64,000 bases of DNA from Bombyx mori (GCF_030269925.1 NC_085116.1:7936001-8000000); one strand, 5' to 3'. Shown: positions 34,780 through 47,041, numbered from the stretch's first letter. Numbers and translations are program-made. The notes: generated by a model not told the origin, from the sequence alone.

Positions 34780-35589
34780 GTATTACACGTTCAATCAGTC
34801 ATTCGTTTCTTATATTCGGATATCAATAGTCAGTGTTGTAATAGATACTTAATATTTGCATTTTTGCATTGTTCTAAAATATGTATAATATATATGTAGC
34901 AGACCGGTGTGTTGGGGTGGGTTAAAGCAAAATAGAGGGTATTCGAGGCTTTTCTAGGAGGGGGGGGGGGGGAGGTGCAGTAGCAGGGTGCGCCGAGGTC
35001 ACTGCCACCGGCCGTCGACGACCGCGCCTCTGCTAAAGTTCACTTAAATTTGGCCACTAGTTACAATGAACTCAACTTTAACAAAAAAGCATCTAAGAAT
35101 TCTGCAATGCAATTTATTTCAGAGAAAAATTGCCTGAAAAACTTTCTAATGTTTCCTCTCTTCTATTTGTTAGATTCTATTCGTTAATGAATTATCGATA
35201 TATAGTTTTCTAATTTTATCTATAAAATTTATTATTAATAAATCGGATGTTCATAAAACAACGAAAAAGAGAGCGCTACCAATTGCCTAAGTTAATGTTT
35301 TTGTTAATAAGCTCAAACTTAAGTTTCACAGTATCTACTTATCGAAACTACGATGCCTCGTATTTAGGAGTGAAAGTTTGAAGGCATGGTAAGGGCACCG
35401 GGGCATCGCAGTGGGGTACAAACGAGCCAGGGTGGCGGAGACAAACCGACTGATGCCACCGCAATACGCATGCGCCTATGCAACTACAGACAGACGTAGT
35501 TAGCCTTGCATTTACACCGTTATGTCGTAGTAAATAAATTCAAAATTAAAAAATATCACCTTTTTCAAATTTGATTATTTTTAATTTAG
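34780..35589. other. Unique DNA with a poly-G tract
   Basis: A run of about 15 G (about 34958-34972) is followed by a GC-rich block to 35035. A second GC-richer patch is at 35380-35470. No frame assigned. Confidence 0.4.
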
Positions 35590-35725
35590 GACTCCCTTTG
35601 TTATGGGTACCAGAGACTGATAAACATAGATAATAAACAACCGAACAAATGCCCGTTGTGAGAATCGAACACACGACGCTCGATGCAAAAAGTCAAGGGA
35701 GCTATTGCACCACCCCGTCAGATAA
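35590..35725 (-). mobile_element. tRNA-derived SINE fragment (not Bm1)
   Basis: On the - strand TGGTGCAATAGCTCCC (A-box-like) and GTGTTCGATTCTCAC (B-box-like) are followed by AACGGGCATTTGTTCGGTTG and GTTTATCAGTCTCTGGTACC, as in lepidopteran tRNA-derived SINEs. Confidence 0.6.
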
Positions 35726-36151
35726 AAAAATCTATTTTCCTCCTGTCAAAGGCTTATTATCAACTCACCTCAAGTGATAACTCTTCAGCGTGAGTATTTA
35801 ATGTTTACTCTCACGTTACGCTTGAGGTTTGACTATGGAAAGTTTGTTATCTGTAGACTGGGACAGCCATTATAAGCCAACAACGCAAGTGAGATTCCAA
35901 TATTATTATGTCTTAATGTGGGTATTATATAGGGCACTAAAACTGGATTCCACCTAGAGCTACCAAGTTACATTTGTAATGTATAAGGTATGTTCTGTTC
36001 TTCAAATCGTAACTAGTGATTGTTTAGCGATAAAAACCGGTGGAATGGTGAAAACCAATCGTGAAGACTCACAATAACACCGTATGTAAATTAAAATTAG
36101 TACGCAATAACATAAACATTTTTGAAAATTAAAATATCGATATTTATAACG

Positions 36152-36380
36152 CGGTGGTAGGACCTCTTGTGAGTCCGCGCCGTTCTGCCGTAAAGAAATA
36201 ATGCGTTTCGATTTGAAGGGTGGGGCAGCCGTTGTAACTATATTTAAGACCTTAGAACTTATATCTCAAGGTGGGTAGCGCATTTACGTCGTAGATGTCT
36301 ATGGGCTCCAGTAACCACTTAACACCAAGTGGGCTGTGAGCTCGTCCACCCATCTAAGCAATAAAAATAAAATAAAAAAA
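36152..36380 (+). mobile_element. Bm1 SINE with internal deletion
   Basis: GCGGTGGTAGGACCTCTTGT to AATAAAATAAAAAAA; the CACGGGTAGGTACCACCACC segment is deleted. An older - strand Bm1 relic lies at about 36000-36075. Confidence 0.88.
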
Positions 36381-37623
36381 GGCGTCGACATAAAACGGTG
36401 TAAATGTATTCTGCAATTGGCGCGACCTTAACGATCGATATGCATCGGCGGGACTCATTTCTTTTTCCCAAACTAAAGACTTAAGAAAACCGATATAAAA
36501 TCAAACTTTTTCGTTTGAAATTCAGGAAATATCAATTTCAATTTCAACAGTTTAAGATGGCAATAATTTAGGTACTAATTTAGGTAATGGCAACGATTTA
36601 GGTACGAATATCATCACCAAAAATATAATATTTGTTAAAAAAATTATCATACAACGCCAAACGAGCTATTTCTAAACCATGACTGTAACTAGCGCGTTAT
36701 GGCATCACTGATACCGACGTTCACCTTTAAAAAAATAATTAACGTTAAAATATTCTCAGCTTGAAGTAGCTGTCCTAGTACTTTACTGAAGAAAATAGTT
36801 TTTTGACATTTAAAAATAATATGCAAACAAAATGAAGCGTCATAAGAATATTGTAAAAGAAAAACCCAAGAGTTGGTTTCGACGGTTCGACTCAGGATCC
36901 AGAGGTTTTTGCTCAGGCGGTACAGAAAGACAATTCGGAGATTCAACAAATAAGTTATTATTAAATTAATAAGTATTACATTTAAATTTATTTTTCTGGA
37001 GAAATTATGTCACCGAAAGAAGAGTAATAAATTAAATATAATCACTAAGTAAAACCGGAAAGAAATAAGTAGGCAATTAAAAAAAAATAATTTTAAAAAT
37101 ATGTTTCAAAGGTAGATTACAATGAAATTTAATAAAATAATTCTGGTGCACGGTCGAAAACGCCCCGCTGTACACGTTGCTAAGCATTCACGAAATTCAA
37201 TGAACCTGCTTCGTCTGCAATTCGAACAAACCTTGAACAGTGCATCAACGCCCATTGAGGGTATCTGAATGTCAGCTTTTAGGTCCAAGTCATTGAACCC
37301 GAGCCTTGGCGCTGCACCCTTTCTGTTTGGTTCAGATCCATAAATATTAATGATTTCACGTGAAATTTCTTAATTTTTTTTAAAATGTTCTACTTAATAT
37401 TAACATGAATACACCCGCTTTTCAATTATTAAAGATACTATTAAAATTCCCTTAAAATATTCTACATATATGTATATATGCTGCGTCAATTATGTAGATG
37501 AACAATACATTAATAATATATTAAAATTGCATACTTTTGTCTATTTCTTCTTGAGGTGTCCTTCCTCTACATTAATTTAGCAAATATGTCTTTATCGTGT
37601 TTTATTGTCTAAAATAATTTCTG
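36381..37623. other. AT-rich DNA without recognised features
   Basis: The - strand frame at 36689-36949 has no recognisable protein pattern. Confidence 0.4.
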
Positions 37624-37825
37624 GAGATGGGTAAACGAGTAAACGCTCCATCTAGGCTTTTAGTGGTTATTTAAGTCCATAGATCGCACAACGTGATTGC
37701 CACCATCCCCTTTGAGACAAGAGATCGAAGACTCACTTGTGTTATATAATGACTGTTATATTCTTCAAACAGTATAATGACTATTTAGCGGCCAAAATAT
37801 ACAGAATAATGGCACCTACCCGTCA
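37624..37825 (-). mobile_element. Very old Bm1 relic
   Basis: GAGATGGGTAAACGAGTAAA, AGTGGTTATTTAAGTCCATA and GGCACCTACCCGTC follow the Bm1 order on the - strand, heavily mutated. Confidence 0.5.
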
Positions 37826-37966
37826 AAGATTAAAATACAACATAACTCGTATGTATAAATGTCAGACGTATAAATATTTAATATAGCCAAAGTTTTACTT
37901 AAAACAAAAGAAAGTTAATATAATGTTTTTTAATCGACTTAAATATTAAATAAAATACAATTTTTA

Positions 37967-38150
37967 TTAAAAATCATGAGAGCAATGAACTAGTTTATTA
38001 AATTTCTGGTATTGGTCTGGGTCGACGGGCGTAGGGATGAACGGGTGAGGAGTGGGGTGTTCAGCACGCGCCAGGTCCCCGCTGTCGATGACACCGCCCG
38101 AGGACAAGCTCTCCAAGGTCACAAGGCCCAAACACCAGCCCTCCCTAATC
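37967..38150 (-). CDS. Terminal coding exon candidate
   Basis: On the - strand a frame reads KKGIREGWCLGLVTLESLSS, GGVIDSGDLARAEHPTPHPF and IPTPVDPDQYQKFNKLVHC before TAA. Third codon positions are strongly GC (GTC ATC GAC AGC GGG GAC CTG), unlike the flanks. The stop is followed almost at once by AATAAA, as at the end of a gene. Upstream the frame closes at a TGA near 38172. A splice acceptor could be the AG of TTTCTGGTGAAG, which is only moderate. The product is not recognised. It could belong with the - strand exon candidates at higher coordinates. Confidence 0.4.
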
Positions 38151-38164
38151 CCTTTCTTCACCAG

Positions 38165-39249
38165 AAATCAAAGTAAACGTGGATAAAAATGTTGTCCGCT
38201 TACGAAAGTTTCGAGAGCCCTGACGATCCCTTCGCTAATAGAAAATTTACTTTTCTATTTTAATTGTTTTATTGTTACATACAGTACTCAGTTTTATATT
38301 ACACGAACGATTATTTTTCTATAGCTGACCTTGTTTCTCAAATTATATTGGTGGCATACGCTTTGCTTTGTCAATGTGTATGCCGCCAATTATAACTTAA
38401 AATCAGGTGGTTTGCAATATAGTCTACCACACTTTTTTGACCCGGAGAAAATCACCCTCCCACGTATCACCATCGCAATAAATCACGCTTCTGTCTGTCG
38501 TTTGATCATCAAATTATATACAACGAATACTGGAAGCTTGTAACTGGTCTTTAAAAATATGCATAAATTAGACGGACATATGAGTCGACTATTATCAAAG
38601 CCGGCAATCTGACTTTTGGACAATGATTGGTAAATCAGAAAAACGAATTATTGACTTTGTATTCCATTGGCAGTCACAAAACTCTTCGGAACGACATCTT
38701 AGATAAATAACAGGTTAACTATTAACCTTTATTTAATGCAGGTGTTGAACCGTATTCTTTGAAGGAGACGATTATATTCAAATAAATCTGTATTGACATA
38801 TCAATAAATTTTTTTTGTCCAAATGCACAGATTGCCACCTTTGATAATAGACGACTCATATATAAGTAATTTGCTCTTGTTTCCCAACGAGGATTGAATA
38901 CGCCTATCCAATTGTAAATAAAACAATGCTCAATAAACAATGAACGAGACATTGTGAAGGCCCACATTGCAGGTTCAAGGTTTGCAAGACACGGAGCGGT
39001 CGTTATCGCACGCTCATTGCAGTAACAACGCTCCACATTCTTGAACTCCAAATAAATACAATTAAACTACTTTTGAGGTTAAATCTTGTTTTTATTATTA
39101 TCATTACATAATTTAATCGTTGAATATGAATAAACCTTTTCAATAATTTACGGCTTTAGTGCTCACGTACGACTAAGGTGTTATATAACCGTCGACATAT
39201 TCTTTAATGTTTTATAACATAGTTTTAAAGCGAATCATTATTCCCCAAA
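38165..39249. other. AT-rich DNA without recognised features
   Basis: Both frames of more than 60 codons lack protein signatures. Confidence 0.4.
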
Positions 39250-39378
39250 ATTCCCTTTTACGGTTGGCAGCGGTCTGGCTCTGCCCCTGGTATTGTTGAA
39301 GTCCATGGGCGATGGTAACCACTCACCATCAGGTGGGCCGTATGCTCGTCTGCCTACAAGGGCAATAAAAAAAAAATA
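39250..39378 (+). repeat. Family-2 SINE tail repeat
   Basis: GGCAGCGGTCTGGCTCTGCC to GTCTGCCTACAAGGGCAATA + A-run. The poly-A end fixes the + orientation. Confidence 0.8.
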
Positions 39379-39613
39379 GGCGAGTAGATAAATTAGACAA
39401 AACTCTCTATTCACGAAAAAACAAAACCTATTAAACTTACTAATCTCATTTTACTTGAAATGCACTAAAATAAAAATAAAATTTTCAAATCACATGTACG
39501 GAAAATACAGATCAGATAATAAATAGTGTTTTTCCAAACACTGTTTCCAGGACTTGAATAAAATTATACTAAGTACGTTAACCCCACCGAAACATGTTTA
39601 CCGTCTTCTTTCA

Positions 39614-39930
39614 GGTCAATAGCAGTTCTAGAACGTAGCTGTGGGGGCTGCAGCAGTCTGATGCTCTCCACTAGTTAGGGTGTAAGGAGGGTTATAGTGC
39701 ATCGTACGAAAGGGCAACTGCAGATAACGCAGGACCCAGACAGTCAACGTCCCGATGCATTCCCGGGCCCCGCGCCCCGCTCTGCACACCGCGCGCTCCA
39801 TCGGGAACCCGTATCCGGCGAGCCACGCAGCACGGTTTTTGCAACGTTGCCATTACCAATCCAATCAGTCTCACGACAATTCGTTGCGATAATAAGAGCG
39901 ATTACACAGCCATACTTGAGACAATAATTC
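39614..39930 (+). other. GC-rich island with splice acceptor, possible exon
   Basis: ACCGTCTTCTTTCAG ends at about 39616 and is followed by a GC-rich stretch. A + strand frame without ATG runs from a stop near 39676 to 39927 (VHRTKGQLQITQDPDSQRPD onward). The - strand is equally open in places. Orientation and function unknown. Confidence 0.2.
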
Positions 39931-40149
39931 GACAAAGCGAGCAGTACTTTCTGTGTTTTACACGAATTATAATAAACTATTACTTTAACTGTTTATTGGT
40001 GTGAACTATTTCCAATCTAATTCGTTTTTTCCTTTATGCTCCCTTGGACTTTTAAAAAGTAGAAAATTTTACACATGTATTAAAATTGATAATTATTGAA
40101 GTTGTTCAATTCCAGATTCCAGATTTTATGACCCTGTATTTATACTATA

Positions 40150-40568
40150 CTAGAGGTCCCACAGTAGTCGAAATTCGACTATAATTAATTGGAATTGTAA
40201 GTTTGTACACTATTATGATTGTATTTTATACTTCTATAATCACAAATTTCGCCAAGGCTACACTATAAAAAATATTAATAAAGACAAACAATATTTAATC
40301 TATTCTCAATTTGACCACAGACGTCAAGAACAAAAGTTTGACAATAAATAGTATGCATGCGTGTGTGCGTCAAATACATGGTATGTAGTGTGTGTAATGT
40401 TTTCTTTATTGATTTAATGTATCTTTTATGAATTATTTTAGGAAAATATTAGCATTGTGCACTTCTTCTCTATATTCTCTATAAGTGTGGACAATTTCAT
40501 ACTCCTCCGTCCGCGCAAGTTTCGTAAAAAGGGATACAAAGTTTTTGCTTCACGTATTAATATATAGA
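40150..40568 (-). mobile_element. Non-autonomous Helitron (family B)
   Basis: CTAG on the left, TATATAGA on the right, flanked by A and T as Helitrons require. Homologous over its length to 1033-1471. Confidence 0.85.
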
Positions 40569-41364
40569 TTATCTAATATCCTAAAAAGTCGGAACCTGAC
40601 ACAGGGTTTGAGCTTTGCATTCATTACTTGATACGTGTGCACAAAAAACTATTCAATTCATCATATTAATTTAATATAGTAGTTAGAGTAATATAGTACA
40701 GTCATTAGTAAGTATCCTTTAATGATTAAATACGGGTTCCAGATTCGATTATCGATCGATCACAGTGAATATCTTTCTCCAACATTTTTCGCATTTGAAG
40801 TCTACAGGTTTATATTTTAGTCTCGTGAGTGCTAATTTCCAAAATCTACAACACAGGACAGGAACTAGTCTTACACTGAGTCTGAAAATTTTCACTAACA
40901 GTCGATAGCAAATTTTCTGTAATTAGACTTCATCTAGTGCGAAGCTAAAACCGAACTGGTCTCAGATCGTTACATTTTCAGAACTTAACACAAAGCTTAA
41001 TGTAGAAAATATATGTGACAAAAAAATCTTCGAAAACGTCAGTCACTGTAGAGATTTTACTCTTCGAAATATAATTTAACAAATAGGAAATAGGGTCAAC
41101 TGATAATAATAGATGCTGATGATAGCATTACAAGTAGTGTATGAATGTATTGTTGTATTGTGTTAAGGAGGACAACCGACATATTATTATGTACATCCAG
41201 ATTTCTTATTGTCATAAATGTGCTCTACAAACACTAATCGTGCCAGTTCATAGTATACCTTCCGACTGTATATAACAATACAATTTTGATTTAATACCGA
41301 AGTTAATATGTGTCGAGTCGTACACTTAGCTAATTAGAGAAATTGTTGCGTCAACCACAATGCG
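40569..41364. other. AT-rich DNA without recognised features
   Basis: Nothing recognised. Confidence 0.4.
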
Positions 41365-41590
41365 TTTTTTTTATTGCTTTGATGGGTGGACGAGCTCACA
41401 GTCCACCTGGTTTTAAGTGGTTACTGGAGCCCATAGACATCTACAACGTAAATGCACCACCCACCTTGAGATATAAGTTCTAAGGTCGGCCCCACCCTTC
41501 AAACCGAAACGCATTACTGCTTCACGGCAGAAATAGGCAGGGTGGTGGTACCTACCCGCGCGGACTCACAACAAGAGGTCCTATCAACAA
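41365..41590 (-). mobile_element. Bm1 SINE with internal deletion
   Basis: T-run, GATGGGTGGACGAGCTCACA to CAAGAGGTCCTATC; lacks the CTCAAGTATAGTTACAACGG segment. A very old + strand Bm1 relic lies close by at about 41685-41755. Confidence 0.88.
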
Positions 41591-42218
41591 TAAAGTCGTC
41601 TTCTTCGTCGTCGTACGTCTTACCATTAGGCCACTAACGCTCCACGGACGTACGAATAACATTTTTCAGACGTCAACCTCAAGGTAGTTGGTGGGTGTCA
41701 CGTCGTTATGTTTAAGAGCTCCGGTTACATTTTCATAGCCACGCGGCCGTGAGACAAACAAACAAAAAAATCATGAAGACAATCATGAAATAAAAAATGC
41801 GTTTGTGATCGTCACCTACCCGTTCGCCTCGTTTGGGCCTCACAGAATAATATTTGAGCATCAGTAAAGTCGTCCATTTTTTGAGACCGTGAGTGAGTTT
41901 TTTTTTTATTGTCAAGAAAACATTCATATTTATATTTAGATAAAATATTCTTATTTACAGGATTTTCTGCGGTATTCGCGAGTCGCAGACATAATTAAAA
42001 ATACTTTTACGCGGTTTAATCTCGCGTTTTCTATTGTCATTATATTATATTAGTTCAGGCGTTACGAATTATTTAGTTTTCATGGTCACGGCCGACTAAT
42101 ATAAGGTCCTATTCGTCGACATTTAAATGTTGCTCCAAATTACGTTTCAATTTTTTATCAGAAGTAATGTAATGCCAGTAGAAAACGCGATATTAAGCTA
42201 TAAAAGTACTTGGAAATA

Positions 42219-42412
42219 TCTATACTAATATTATAAAGAGGAAAGATTTGTTTGTTTGTTTGTTTCGAATAGGCTCCGAAACTACTGGACCGATTTGAAA
42301 AATTGTTTTTCCATTAGAAGCCGACATTGTCCCTGATGAACATAGGCTACTTTTTTTTTTGGTTTCATGTGTGTTTTAATGTTTCCGAAGCGAAGCGAGG
42401 GCGGGTCGCTAG
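42219..42412 (+). mobile_element. Non-autonomous Helitron (family A), copy 3
   Basis: TCTATACTAATATTATAAAG to GGGTCGCTAG between A and T; 194 bp because the internal T-rich run is shorter than in copies 1 and 2. Confidence 0.9.
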
Positions 42413-43166
42413 TTTTGTTATTATTTCATAGCAACGCCAACATCTTTACGATTATTATATTAACGAAACAGCACCGAAATCAAACAACAAAATGAACTTT
42501 CACTAACTAGGTTCACCAAATATTTTCAAGAGCCCGCCAACCAAGAATACCAAATCGGAGAACCTTAACTATTTCTATCGACAATATTGAATTCCCTTGA
42601 AACTTTGGAAACGTTAATGATCTCCAAATACCCTCATCTATCTAAAGAGGGATACTTTGTATCATCTTTTATAAAATAGGAACTTTCAAGGCTTTTCATT
42701 TGATGAATTATATAATATATGTTTTAAATACCACGTACTGAAGCTTTTAGAGAACTATGTACAGAATGTATGTAGTTAACTGGTATTTAGGTACATAAGT
42801 ATTTAGGTACACAAGCCGACAACAGAACTAGTGTAAAATACACAAAATACGCTCATAATTGCATTGTATAATGACAGTTCCATCCTTGAAACTAGAGTGC
42901 ATGACTCTTTCACGGCAAAATAGGTAGGTTGATCCAAATTAGAAACCAATGTCGAGATATCAATTTGAAATTGTGCGAATATGATAAAAACACAAAAAAA
43001 AAGTGTAAGAAAAAATGATTTTATTGTAAAAAAAGTGTGGGGTGCATGGAATCAGTAGTTATAAATATTTTATGAACAGATATGAGTAGAAGCGTTATTT
43101 TGATATTATCCTGAAAAGCACCCTGGATTTTCTATAAAAGTGTATTTTGTTAGTTTTTTTAAACTA
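42413..43166. other. AT-rich DNA without recognised features
   Basis: A faint Bm1 relic at 42870-42935; otherwise nothing. Confidence 0.4.
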
Positions 43167-43370
43167 TTATTTACTTTTTAATAAGTTGGTAGTGTTCAAA
43201 AGCTGTTTTTTCATTTTACAAAATAAGCTCGTGTTATTGTCGTGAGCAGGCATTTCGTGTAGTAGATCAGCAGAGGCTGCGCGGCTCGTGTCAAGGCCGC
43301 GTCCTCGACCGTGACCGCGGACGCCCGCCGCGCCCGCTTCTACACCCACGCTGCCTTCCTCCGAAAACAT
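43167..43370 (-). CDS. Short ORF or first-exon candidate, Gly/Arg-rich
   Basis: A - strand ATG (43368-43370) opens 67 codons: MFSEEGSVGVEAGAAGVRGH, then GRGRGLDTSRAASADLLHEM. The first 45 codons are GC-rich and protein-like; the last 20 are AT-rich and look like intron read-through, with GTAAAA or GTAAAT as weak donors. The + strand is also open here, so orientation is not secure. Not recognised. Confidence 0.3.
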   Translation of the reverse strand: MFSEEGSVGVEAGAAGVRGHGRGRGLDTSRAASADLLHEMPAHDNNTSLFCKMKKQLLNTTNLLKSK

Positions 43371-43517
43371 TTCCCTTTAAGGCGCTGTTTGATTCGACTT
43401 GACGATTCAAATTGAGCTCTGCACCCGCTTTTATTCATTAACGATGAGAAGGTGAAAATAGAAGAGAAGAGAAGAGGAAAACAGCACCGATAGCAAACCG
43501 ATAAAATATATAATATT

Positions 43518-43778
43518 TTTTTTTCCTATCTCTGCTGATAGCCTTGAGAGGCTATTTCAGCTTCACCATAACGTGTGTAGGTGAGCTCACGGGGCTCTAA
43601 CCGGAGTGTTGCTAACACTGACCCTAGCAAGAGCAGTGCTTCTTAGAATCTACCACCGGATCGGAAACGCAACCCACTGAGAAGATCCGGAGAGGAACTC
43701 AGTGGGCTGTGTCTATGGGTTAATTCGCTCGTCGAGCCCTTGACCGGTGCTTGTGGTGCCTAAAAGCACCGTTAATGG
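43518..43778 (-). mobile_element. Jockey-clade LINE 3' end
   Basis: T-run, CCTATCTCTGCTGATAGCCT to CTCAGTGGGCTGTGTCTATG, plus a remnant of the coding end (CTTGTGGTGCCTAAAAGCAC). Same family as 540-985. Confidence 0.85.
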
Positions 43779-43850
43779 ATCGTATATAAATGTTCTAAAC
43801 TAGCAACAACTACAGTAATCAGACAACGGATACTCTTGAACTAGCCTGTT

Positions 43851-44012
43851 ATTTATTCAATTGATTGCTGAACAAGCTCACGGCCCAGCTGACACATGAA
43901 GCGACTACCGGAGCCTCAAGACAACGTGAACTCCATAATTAAAACCGGCGGGCATGATTGCCTTCGGGCAACAATTGACAGGATTCTAGTATCTACCCGT
44001 GAGGAATTACTA
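43851..44012 (-). mobile_element. Very old Bm1 relic
   Basis: ATTGCTGAACAAGCTCACGG, CGACTACCGGAGCC and ATCTACCCGTGAGGA keep the Bm1 order on the - strand. The ATG frame over it (43896-44156) is therefore not taken as a gene. Confidence 0.55.
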
Positions 44013-44509
44013 TACGCCCAACCACTAGTAAAGCTTAGTTTATCAGATATGAGTTTTCATCATAAAAAAAAATCGAAGTCAGGCACTAACACAACTTCTT
44101 CGTCGAGTTGTGGAATTAGAGTCAGTAACCTCGCGCCCTGGTCTCGCATTACGTGAAAATAATTTGTTTTCATTTCTTAACATGATGATTCAACTATGTG
44201 CTTAGAATGTTCATGTCGGTATTTACAATGTAATAACATACAATATATTCAATATGTTTCTCTGACTTCAAATTAATGTGTGTTATATTAACAGTTTTTT
44301 TTTATAAATTGTTCTGTAATCAGGAACGATAACAGAAAATAGCTAACCAATAGATTTCGACACATTATTTATTAACAATTGTTGATTTCTCGCCCAAAAT
44401 ACAGGTATGAAGTTAAACGTGTAGATACAACAAAACAAAACAAAAATTAAAGTAAAATTGTAAATTAATAAGTATTCGCTTGAAAGTAAAGAAATATAGG
44501 TGAATATAC

Positions 44510-44652
44510 CTATAATCGGAAGAAAATACGACGCAGCTGCCCTTGAGCTGTAAGGCGTCCTTCGGAGTCATTGAGATAGCTGTTGACAAATACGAGCGCT
44601 CGTGGCTGAGTCTAAACTCGCCTACCGGTCCTGGCATAGCAAAAGGCCTTCG
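44510..44652 (-). CDS. Exon candidate ending at a splice donor
   Basis: On the - strand the frame reads MPGPVGEFRLSHERSYLSTA and ISMTPKDALQLKGSCVVFSS, then DY and two bases before a donor-like ATAG/GTATAT (44510/44509). The ATG is at 44635-44637, but the frame is open eight codons further upstream, so this may be an internal exon entering at AAG/GCCTTTTG (about 44652). Beyond the donor the reading turns AT-rich. Not recognised. Confidence 0.35.
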
Positions 44653-45152
44653 GATAACCAGTTATCATTCTATCTTTAAAAAAAATAGGAACATTTCTAT
44701 CCCCTTTGGGACCAGGTAGATATTCAGTGATCGCAAAGGAAGGCATACGTATCGGTAAAAACAACGGGGGAAAATCATGACGTCACCGTAACCAATTCAA
44801 CCGGGTTTTAGTTAATAAGTACTTTAAATACCCAAAGTTATGCCACTCACGCTCGTAAATGAGCCACGTACATACGTGTGCGTCGCTTAACGATAGTCAG
44901 TGTGAATAAAGGTGCTTTATTTTAATTTTGATGACAAGAGCGTCTCAGAATACTAAAGACATAATTGCTACTCAGTTATAATTCCATCATATAGAAACTT
45001 AATAATAAACATAATCAATAAATTTCAATTTCAAAATCAATAAATTTAGTTTATATTTTACAAAAAGCTAAACTAAATTTATTGATTTATGTTAAAATCT
45101 TTGGGGGGTTATTTTGAAATTATAAGTTGTTCGACATTTATGATGCCTACAA
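44653..45152. other. Unique DNA without recognised features
   Basis: An AAATTTATTG inverted repeat occurs near 45030-45085. No gene recognised. Confidence 0.4.
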
Positions 45153-46268
45153 TCTAATATATAAAATTCTCGTGTCACAGTTTTCGTTGCCATACTCCTC
45201 CGAAACGGCTTGACCGATTTTGATGAAATTTTTTGTGCTTATCCGGTATCTATGAGAATCGGCCAACATCTATTTTTCATCCCCCTAAATGTTAGGGGTA
45301 GTCCACCCCTAAATTTATTTTTTTATTTTTTAGACCAAATTTTAAATTTCTATTTTTTTATGATACAACATACAAAAATACATACAATCCTCAATTTTCA
45401 CCCTTCTACGATCAACCCTTATTTTTTATTTTCTAATTAAAAACTTTAAAAATTTTTGCGAAAATTTTGTTTTTATTTTGTCATGACGTAGAATAAAAAA
45501 ATTCATATTACTCTGAAATTTTCACCCCTCTACGATCAACCCCTATTTTTTATTTGTTAATTATAAACTTAAATTTTTTTGGCAAGTTTTTTATTTTGTT
45601 TTGTCATGACTTAGAATAAAAAAAAAAACATATTACTCTCAATTTTCACTCTTATACGATAAACCCCTATTTTTCCATCCCGATTAATATTTTTTTTATT
45701 CTATGCACAGATCCGCAATAAGGTTGCAAGATGGCAATCAAATATTATAATTGTAGTACGATAAATTCTTATTCAGAGTTTATAATTTCAAGTTCCTTTA
45801 ATTATGTTTTTTTTTTTAATTGAATTTGATCTCCCGCCCTCGCCGGTCAACTACTGATCAACTATCAATCCATCAACTATCCCCGCCAGGTGTCACCACT
45901 CATCCAGCAAACATCACGTAGTAGGGATGAGAACGAAGCCGGTCTCCTGTCTTACTTACTCACTATATATACATCATAGATTATACACTTAATATATTTG
46001 AGAGCTATACAATACTATACATTTTTCAGCCATGTTTTTTTTGGTTGTATTTGTGTATCAATAGTATGTTCAGTAGGTCTGAGAATCGGCTACTATCTAT
46101 TTTTCATACCCCTAAGTGAAAAGGGTTGTCCACCCCAAACATTTATTTTTTGGATATTTTTTTTGTTTATAATGAGGTATAATGTGGTTAAATCAGGGTT
46201 TTTTTTCTACAGTAGAATTTCCCTAGAAATCTTATTTAAGGCAACACAACGTTTGCCGGGTCAGCTAG
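45153..46268 (+). mobile_element. Non-autonomous Helitron (family C, 1.1 kb)
   Basis: Starts TCTAATATATAAAATTCTCG, ends TTGCCGGGTCAGCTAG, between A and T. The sequence ACGGCTTGACCGATTTTGAT near its start is typical of this lepidopteran group. Frames within are AT-driven. Internal blocks with CACCCCTCTACGATCAACCC recur three to four times. Confidence 0.8.
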
Positions 46269-46394
46269 TATTATATATATGGATATCTTATGACCTAACT
46301 TCACTTCTTAATTAAGCTGCGTCAATTTTAAATGCTCTGTGGAACGATGTTATCAATTGTGTATCGACATCTCTCTCAATTGTGCATCTCTACT

Positions 46395-46700
46395 ACTACT
46401 ACTACTGAGCTGGCGCTATGACCCCGAAATGGGTCTTGGCCTTAGACAATAAACTTTGCCATTCATCCCGGCGCTGCGTAACACCTTGCCAGTCCGACAC
46501 TTGGAGCTCCCGTAAATTTCCTTCCACAGCGTCACACCAGCGGTACTTGGGCCTCCCTACGGGGCGGCGTCCCTCCGGTACACCTGTGTACACCCGTTTC
46601 ACAGCCCGATCCTGCTCCATACGTACTACATGTCCGAGCCATCCGAGCCTCCGTGCCTTCATCTCCCCAAGAATATTTGGCTCACCAAAAAGCCTCTAGT
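46395..46700 (-). pseudogene. RTE-like LINE reverse transcriptase C-terminus
   Basis: The - strand frame reads MKARRLGWLGHVVRMEQDRA, VKRVYTGVPEGRRPVGRPKY, RWCDAVEGNLRELQVSDWQG and ends FGVIAPAQ stop. WLGHV-RM..R..K......G.RP.GRP..RW-D is the family end motif. It is open for about 86 codons but lacks the rest of the protein. A CTA microsatellite adjoins it at 46388-46405. Confidence 0.8.
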
Positions 46701-47041
46701 TAACTAATATTTTTAACAAAGATTTTGAATGCAAAGTTTTACAGTTTGTTCCGTTTGTCCAACATCGTAAATACTAATGAATCATTGAAAAATATTCATA
46801 CAAAAATATGTATTAAATTCGTTGTGAACCGTAAAAATAATGCAGTTTGTATACCTGAGATGAAATTATACTTAAGTGTACAATTCACTCTACTCATTAA
46901 AATCTTAACAATTTTATACAAATCCTAATTACAAAACAGCATGTAAAAAATATCGTACAGAATAAAATGAAATCAGATAAAAAAAAGGTTATTAGTAAAG
47001 TTGAAATTACAATAAGAGATACAGATTACAATACAAGATAC

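Noticed and set aside
43896..44156. 86-codon + strand ORF with ATG
   Set aside because: Its first half runs over an old reversed Bm1 copy, so it is not evidence of a gene.
45210..46315. ORFs of 76 and 105 codons
   Set aside because: Inside the family-C Helitron and driven by T-rich sequence.
46418..46699. 93-codon + strand ORF
   Set aside because: Antisense shadow of the RTE-like C-terminus at 46395-46700.
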